DNA of 64,000 nucleotides from Gammaproteobacteria bacterium (GTDB lineage: Bacteria; Pseudomonadota; Gammaproteobacteria; Pseudomonadales; Pseudomonadaceae): positions 55,459-119,458 of the forward strand of contig JAAYFD010000022.1 in the NCBI GenBank assembly GCA_012728415.1, in the 5' to 3' direction. The translations under genes were made by a program, and so were the position numbers. Below, one piece after another: positions 59,920-64,000 of the stretch. The notes beneath the pieces are model-generated. The model saw nothing but the letters and a program-made list of their open reading frames with translations. It did no database searches and was not told where the DNA came from. Positions within the stretch are counted from its first letter, which is position 1. Each line of letters opens with the position of its first letter.

Positions 59920-60345
59920 GTGGAAACCTTTAGACACTTGACTTCAGGGCTTGCTGTGGCTGCGCAGCTGCAGCCGGCAGATATGGCAAGAGCGGCTGCC
60001 GATGGCTTTACCAAGGTTGTCAACAACCGGCCTGATGATGAAGAGGCTGGCCAGCCACATAGCTCAGTCATGCGTGATGCGGCAGAGGCTGCAGGGCTTG
60101 AGTATGAATATTTGCCAGTGATTGCTGGAAATCTGACGGACGACAATGTGCTAGAGTTCGACCAGTTGCTGCGAGCGTCTAATGGGCCGGTTTTAATGTT
60201 TTGCCGCTCAGGGACCCGCTGTACCCACCTCTGGGCGTTGCAGCAGGCGTGGACCCGGCAGCAGCCGCTGGAGTGTATTGTGGCAGCAGCCGCACAGGCA
60301 GGTTATGACATTCAGGCGCTGATACCCCGCATGCACAGGCGCTGA
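59920..60345 (+). CDS. TIGR01244-type sulfurtransferase / phosphatase-like protein (Blh N-terminal domain alone)
   Basis: 141 residues from GTG 59920 (VETFRHLTSGLAVAAQL), with AAGGA 9 nt upstream; the track start is early. VVNNRPDDEEAGQP and MFCRSGTRCTHLW (Cys-x5-Arg loop) are typical of the dual-specificity-phosphatase-like sulfurtransferase domain that forms the N-terminal half of Blh. The ETHE1-like persulfide dioxygenase half is absent. Likely handles persulfide sulfur next to BigR. Confidence 0.82.
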   Translation: METFRHLTSGLAVAAQLQPADMARAAADGFTKVVNNRPDDEEAGQPHSSVMRDAAEAAGLEYEYLPVIAGNLTDDNVLEFDQLLRASNGPVLMFCRSGTRCTHLWALQQAWTRQQPLECIVAAAAQAGYDIQALIPRMHRR

Positions 60346-60457
60346 CTGGTTTATCAGGTGCGTTTGCGCACTCTTTGGCCAGTAGAATAATTTTATTAAC
60401 TGATTATGAAATAGCTATTACCCAAAAGCCCCCGCCTTCGGCTAATGTGAGTCGTGC

Positions 60458-60471
60458 TTGATCAGGATCAA
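60458..60471 (+). promoter_or_regulatory. Perfect ANR/FNR box upstream of cytochrome c peroxidase
   Basis: TTGATCAGGATCAA, an exact match to TTGAT-N4-ATCAA, 69 bp before the ATG. A -10-like TATAGC at 60499-60504 follows. Cytochrome c peroxidase genes of pseudomonads are known ANR targets. Confidence 0.85.
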
Positions 60472-60539
60472 GTAGCTTGAGTCCGGAATCAAGCAAGGTA
60501 TAGCCATAGAAATTACTAGACTAAAGAAGGGTGACCTTT

Positions 60540-61535
60540 ATGAATAAACTAACCGTGTTGGCCTTGAGCATTGGTGTAAGTGCCTCCGCCATGGCGGCAC
60601 CAAGAAATGAGCCAATCCAGCCTATTGAGCCGGCGCCGATAACTGATGAGGCCAAAGTCGAGCTGGGCAAGCAGTTGTTTTTTGATCCGCGCCTGTCCAG
60701 ATCGGGTTTCATATCCTGTAACTCGTGCCACAACCTGAGCATGGGCGGTAGTGACAACCTGCCGACCTCTATTGGTCATAACTGGCAGGAAGGCCCAATC
60801 AACTCGCCCACTGTTTTGAACTCCAGCCTGAACCTGGCCCAGTTTTGGGATGGGCGTGCTGCTGACTTGCAGGAGCAGGCTGGTGGCCCGATCGAAAACC
60901 CGATGGAAATGGGTTTCACTCACGACCTCGCGGTCGGCGTGATTGCATCCATTCCGCAGTATGTTGAGTCGATCAAGAATGTTTACAACGTTGACAAGGT
61001 AACCATCAACGAAATCACTGACGCCATTGCCGAGTTCGAGAAAACCCTGGTAACCCCGAACGCCCGCTTCGACCAGTGGCTCAAAGGTGATGACAACGCC
61101 ATTACTGCTTACGAGCTGGAAGGTTACGAGCTGTTCAAGAGTGTAGGTTGTACCGCCTGTCACAATGGTGTGAACATCGGTGGCAACTCCTTCCAGAAGA
61201 TGGGGCTGTACGAAGAGTACGTGACCAACAACCCGGCTGAGGGTGTCGCTGGTCTGAGCGGTGAAGATGCTGACCGCTTCAAGTTCAAGGTTCCGACCCT
61301 GCGCAACGTTGAGCTGACCTATCCGTACTTCCACGACGGTGCTTACTGGAAGCTGGAAGACGCTGTTGACGTGATGGCTCGCCTGCAGCTGGGTCGCAAG
61401 CTGGAGAAGGACGAGATTGACAAGATCACCGCCTTCATGAAGACATTGACTGGCGAGCAGCCCAGCTTCCAGATTCCGATGCTGCCACCGTCCAACAACA
61501 ACACGCCGATTCCTGAGCCTTTTGCCAAGAAGTAA
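60540..61535 (+). CDS. ccpA: Diheme cytochrome c peroxidase
   Basis: 331 residues from MNKLTVLALSIGVSASAMA (signal peptide); AAGGG lies upstream. Haem sites CNSCH (about 58) and CTACH (about 205), plus NSPTVLNSS and PTLRNVELTYPYFHDG typical of bacterial CCP. It reduces hydrogen peroxide in the periplasm using cytochrome c electrons. The perfect ANR box upstream implies low-oxygen induction. Confidence 0.95.
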   Translation: MNKLTVLALSIGVSASAMAAPRNEPIQPIEPAPITDEAKVELGKQLFFDPRLSRSGFISCNSCHNLSMGGSDNLPTSIGHNWQEGPINSPTVLNSSLNLAQFWDGRAADLQEQAGGPIENPMEMGFTHDLAVGVIASIPQYVESIKNVYNVDKVTINEITDAIAEFEKTLVTPNARFDQWLKGDDNAITAYELEGYELFKSVGCTACHNGVNIGGNSFQKMGLYEEYVTNNPAEGVAGLSGEDADRFKFKVPTLRNVELTYPYFHDGAYWKLEDAVDVMARLQLGRKLEKDEIDKITAFMKTLTGEQPSFQIPMLPPSNNNTPIPEPFAKK

Positions 61536-61558
61536 CAGGGACAGGGCAGTGTGAAACC

Positions 61559-61592
61559 AAAGCCGGGCCGCTTATGGCGGTCCGGCTTTTTT
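61559..61592 (+). terminator. Terminator of the cytochrome c peroxidase gene
   Basis: AAGCCGGGCCGC-TTAT-GGCGGTCCGGCTTTTTT, 23 bp after the stop codon. Confidence 0.85.
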
Positions 61593-61659
61593 ATTTCTGG
61601 GTGTGCCTGTACCCATGGAAGTATGCAGCATGCCGGCTTCTGGGCTGTGCATGCTTTTG

Positions 61660-63939
61660 TTATTGCGGAGAGTTCGGGGAAGGCTGCTGTGCTGCGAGCA
61701 TGGCAGCAAAGTCGGCTGCCGGCATGGGTTTGCCATACAGATAGCCCTGCGCCAGCACTTGTGGATACTGTTGCAGGAACTCGGCTTGTTCCCGGGTTTC
61801 TACCCCTTCTGCCTGTACTTGCAAGTCCAGGCTTTCGGACAGGGAAATGATGGCGCGGATAATGGCGATGTCGGCCGGGTCGTGGGGCAGGTTCATGACA
61901 AAAGTACGGTCAATCTTGAACTTGTCGACCGGCAGGTGTTTCAGCCGGCCCAGTGATGAATAACCAGTGCCAAAATCGTCAATGGCCAGGCGTACTCCGG
62001 TACTGCGCAGCTCATGCAGCAGTTCAATGGACTGGGCCGGGTTGCCCATCATCGAACTTTCGGTGATTTCCAGCTCGAGGTGGTGTGCCGGCAGGCCGCT
62101 TTGCAGCAAGGCTTCTTGCAGGTTGGCTTTTAGGGTGCCGCTGCGGTCAAACAGACGGCTGGATATGTTGACTGATATGAATTCAAGCGCCAGGCCCAGC
62201 TGCTGCCACTGTTGTGCCTGTATGCAGGCCTGATGCATGACCCAGTTGTCTATTGCTCCGATAAGACCAGAAACTTCGGCAATACTGATAAATTCAGCTG
62301 GCATCAGCAAGCCTTGTTGCGGGTGTTGCCAGCGCACCAGAGCCTCACAGCCGATAATTTTCTTGTCATCCAGTGAATATACCGGCTGGTAATGGATGGT
62401 GAGCTGACTGTCGTCGATGGCAGTACGCAATTCATTGGCAATACGCAATTTTTTGGCAGCGGCTTCCGTGAGGATACTGTCATAAAAAGCGTAGCTGTCA
62501 CGACCGCTGTCCTTGGCTTTGGATAACGCGGTGGCAGCATAACGAAGCACTTCTTCGGCGGTAAGGCCCGTAAGCGGGTACATGCAAATCCCGATGCTGA
62601 CGGTGACAAAAATATCCTGCTGACCGATCAGGAAAGGTTTTCTGAATACAGTGAGGATTTGTTCGGCAGTATTGGCCGCCTGTACGTTGTCGTTGCAGCT
62701 GTCGGCAACAATGGCAAACTCGTCGCCGCCGAAGCGGCTAAGGGTGTCTTGTGGGTCCAGTACTTGCTGGATGCGGGCTGTGACCTGCTTCAACAGTTCG
62801 TCACCATTGATATGGCCCAGGCTCTCGTTGATGATTTTAAAGTGGTCAAGGTTGATCATCAGCAGGGCTGCCATGGACTGGAACTTGATGGCGCGCTGTA
62901 ACGATAACTTGAGGTGTTCATGCAGCAGGGCGCGGTTGGGCAGGCTGGTCAGCGGGTCGTAGTGGGCCAGGAAACTGATTTCTGATTGTGAGCTTTTTAG
63001 TAGTGAAATATCGGAAAATACGGCAACCCTGTGGGTAATCAGGCCATGCTCGTCACGCAGCTGGGTAATGGTTTGCAGCTGAGGCAGAACCTCGCCGTTT
63101 TTACGGCGATTCCAGATTTCTCCGGTCCAGCTGTCCGTGTTGTCGAGCGAGCGCCACATTTCGGTGTAAAACTCTTTGCTGTGACGGCCCGACTTGAGTA
63201 CGCGGGGGCTGTTGCCAACTATTTCGGTATATGAGTAGCCGGTGATATCACTGAATGCACGGTTGACGAATACTACAATATTGTTGGCATCGGAGATCAG
63301 GACCCCTTCATGCGTGCTGTCAAACACCACATTGGCCAGGCGCAGGCGCTCGTTATTGTGACGTTCTTCGCTGATGTCGGCGGCGATACCGATAAAGCGT
63401 ACCAGTTTGCCCTGGTTGGTAAACAGGCGGCCACGGGAGTGAATCCAGCGATAACTGCCATCCTTGTGGCGCATGCGATACGTGTTTTCATAGGTGCTGT
63501 CCTTGCCTTCGGCAAATAGCCGGGTCAGGCGGCGCAATACATGTTCGCGTTCGTCCGGGTGTAGCAGTTCTTGCCAGCCTTTCTGGTCATGGGCAAATTC
63601 TTTGCGCGTATAACCCAGCATCATGCAATAGGGCGTGGAAAAGTGGATGCTGGTGGCTTTATTTGCCAGTTGCCACTCCCACAGGCATTCGCCGGCAGAG
63701 TCGAGAGCCAGTTGCAGCTGTTGCTTTTCATTGCTGGCGTGCTTTTCATTGTCCAGCTTGAGGATGTGGTGCAAGACATAAAAAATACCGGTACACACCA
63801 TGATCACTGCTGCCAGCAAAATCACCAGCAAGGCTGGAGGCAGGCGGGTACCCAGAACGAGTCCGGCACAGGCGGCCACGCTGATGGCGGACACCACAAG
63901 ATGAAGCATGCTGGTTTTCAGCAACAGGTTTTGATTCAT
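61660..63939 (-). CDS. Membrane PAS-PAS-GGDEF-EAL c-di-GMP signalling protein
   Basis: 759 residues. Two N-terminal helices (about 10-58), PAS 1 with PAC (about 75-195, ECLWEWQLANK...YRWIHSRGRL), PAS 2 (about 200-320, GVLISDANNIVVFVNRAFSDITGY), GGDEF (about 325-490) with intact RFGGDEF, EAL (about 505-745) with CEALVRW, EITESSMMG, IDDFGTGYSS, KIDRTF and AEGVET. Both active sites are intact, so it could make or degrade c-di-GMP. The PAS domains may sense a redox or small-molecule signal. The ribosome-binding site is weak. Confidence 0.92.
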   Translation of the reverse strand: MNQNLLLKTSMLHLVVSAISVAACAGLVLGTRLPPALLVILLAAVIMVCTGIFYVLHHILKLDNEKHASNEKQQLQLALDSAGECLWEWQLANKATSIHFSTPYCMMLGYTRKEFAHDQKGWQELLHPDEREHVLRRLTRLFAEGKDSTYENTYRMRHKDGSYRWIHSRGRLFTNQGKLVRFIGIAADISEERHNNERLRLANVVFDSTHEGVLISDANNIVVFVNRAFSDITGYSYTEIVGNSPRVLKSGRHSKEFYTEMWRSLDNTDSWTGEIWNRRKNGEVLPQLQTITQLRDEHGLITHRVAVFSDISLLKSSQSEISFLAHYDPLTSLPNRALLHEHLKLSLQRAIKFQSMAALLMINLDHFKIINESLGHINGDELLKQVTARIQQVLDPQDTLSRFGGDEFAIVADSCNDNVQAANTAEQILTVFRKPFLIGQQDIFVTVSIGICMYPLTGLTAEEVLRYAATALSKAKDSGRDSYAFYDSILTEAAAKKLRIANELRTAIDDSQLTIHYQPVYSLDDKKIIGCEALVRWQHPQQGLLMPAEFISIAEVSGLIGAIDNWVMHQACIQAQQWQQLGLALEFISVNISSRLFDRSGTLKANLQEALLQSGLPAHHLELEITESSMMGNPAQSIELLHELRSTGVRLAIDDFGTGYSSLGRLKHLPVDKFKIDRTFVMNLPHDPADIAIIRAIISLSESLDLQVQAEGVETREQAEFLQQYPQVLAQGYLYGKPMPAADFAAMLAAQQPSPNSPQ

Positions 63940-64000
63940 GAAGGGTCACTGCGTCAGGCTGGAGAGTGGCATCACTGCAGAAACAGGGCGGTGTGCATCA

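Overview
The window is a chromosomal segment of a Pseudomonas-like gammaproteobacterium, probably near the Halopseudomonas / P. pertucinogena group (inference; no 16S here). The reasons are gene content and order: gmk-rpoZ-spoT-ridA, crc divergent from pyrE, yicC divergent from rph, long-form algC with argB, dut and coaBC, radC-rpmB-rpmG, a cytochrome c5, metW-metX, yggS-proC-yggT-yggU beside pilT-pilU, and a spuDEFGH-type polyamine transporter. All follow the layout known from Pseudomonas chromosomes. I saw no rRNA, tRNA, transposase, integrase, prophage or CRISPR array.

Layout. 1-4.3 kb: end of an epimerase gene, then a run of small redox and detoxification enzymes on the minus strand (WrbA, glutathionyl-hydroquinone reductase, pirin, RidA). 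4.4-7.8 kb: spoT, rpoZ, gmk. 7.9-15.5 kb: a block not found between gmk and yicC in the Pseudomonas order I know. It holds a LysR regulator, an HPP-CBS membrane protein, an orphan cbb3 oxidase pair (ccoN plus a CcoQ-like protein), and, divergent from these, a CstA-family carbon starvation/pyruvate-type transporter, a 91-residue protein ending in Cys-Cys, and an ArsA/Get3-family ATPase. 15.5-28.2 kb: yicC, rph, crc, pyrE, a DUF4124 protein, a KamA-like radical SAM enzyme, argB, algC, dut, coaBC, radC, rpmB, rpmG. 28.5-35.8 kb: cytochrome c5, sodB, an EAL protein, DUF423, thiS, thiG, trmB, a degenerate GGDEF protein, DUF3392. 36-43.2 kb (minus): hemW, rdgB, DUF4426, metW, metX, yggU, yggT, proC, yggS. 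43.3-47.1 kb: pilT, pilU, a b-type cytochrome, and a convergent cytochrome c'-type gene. 47.7-53.8 kb: polyamine ABC transporter with two binding proteins and unusually long, repeat-filled intergenic gaps. 53.9-64 kb: bacterioferritin-like ferritin, cytochrome b561, yrfG, nudE, cysQ, an MFS carrier, a BigR-like persulfide-sensor locus, an ANR-box-controlled cytochrome c peroxidase, and a PAS-GGDEF-EAL protein.

Most interesting. (1) The cstA - Cys-Cys protein - ArsA ATPase set. It parallels the E. coli btsT-yjiX-yjiA neighbourhood: a CstA/BtsT transporter, then a small protein ending in Cys-Cys, then a SIMIBI-class P-loop NTPase. Here the small protein and the NTPase come from different families. 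I propose an uncharacterised transporter-maturation or control module, next to a microaerobic oxidase and a candidate operator. (2) A 91-92 bp palindromic element in four plus-strand copies within 4.3 kb, three of them in the polyamine operon just after binding-protein genes. Its stem ends change in a compensatory way between copies. (3) A multi-hairpin leader before the first polyamine-binding-protein gene. (4) A KamA-like radical SAM protein with no beta-lysine pathway partner.

Limits. All calls are by eye from translated ORFs and motifs. Family names rest on recall, not on a search. Starts were moved from the ORF track where a ribosome-binding site or family length argued for it. Most long antisense ORFs in the track are shadows and are left out.
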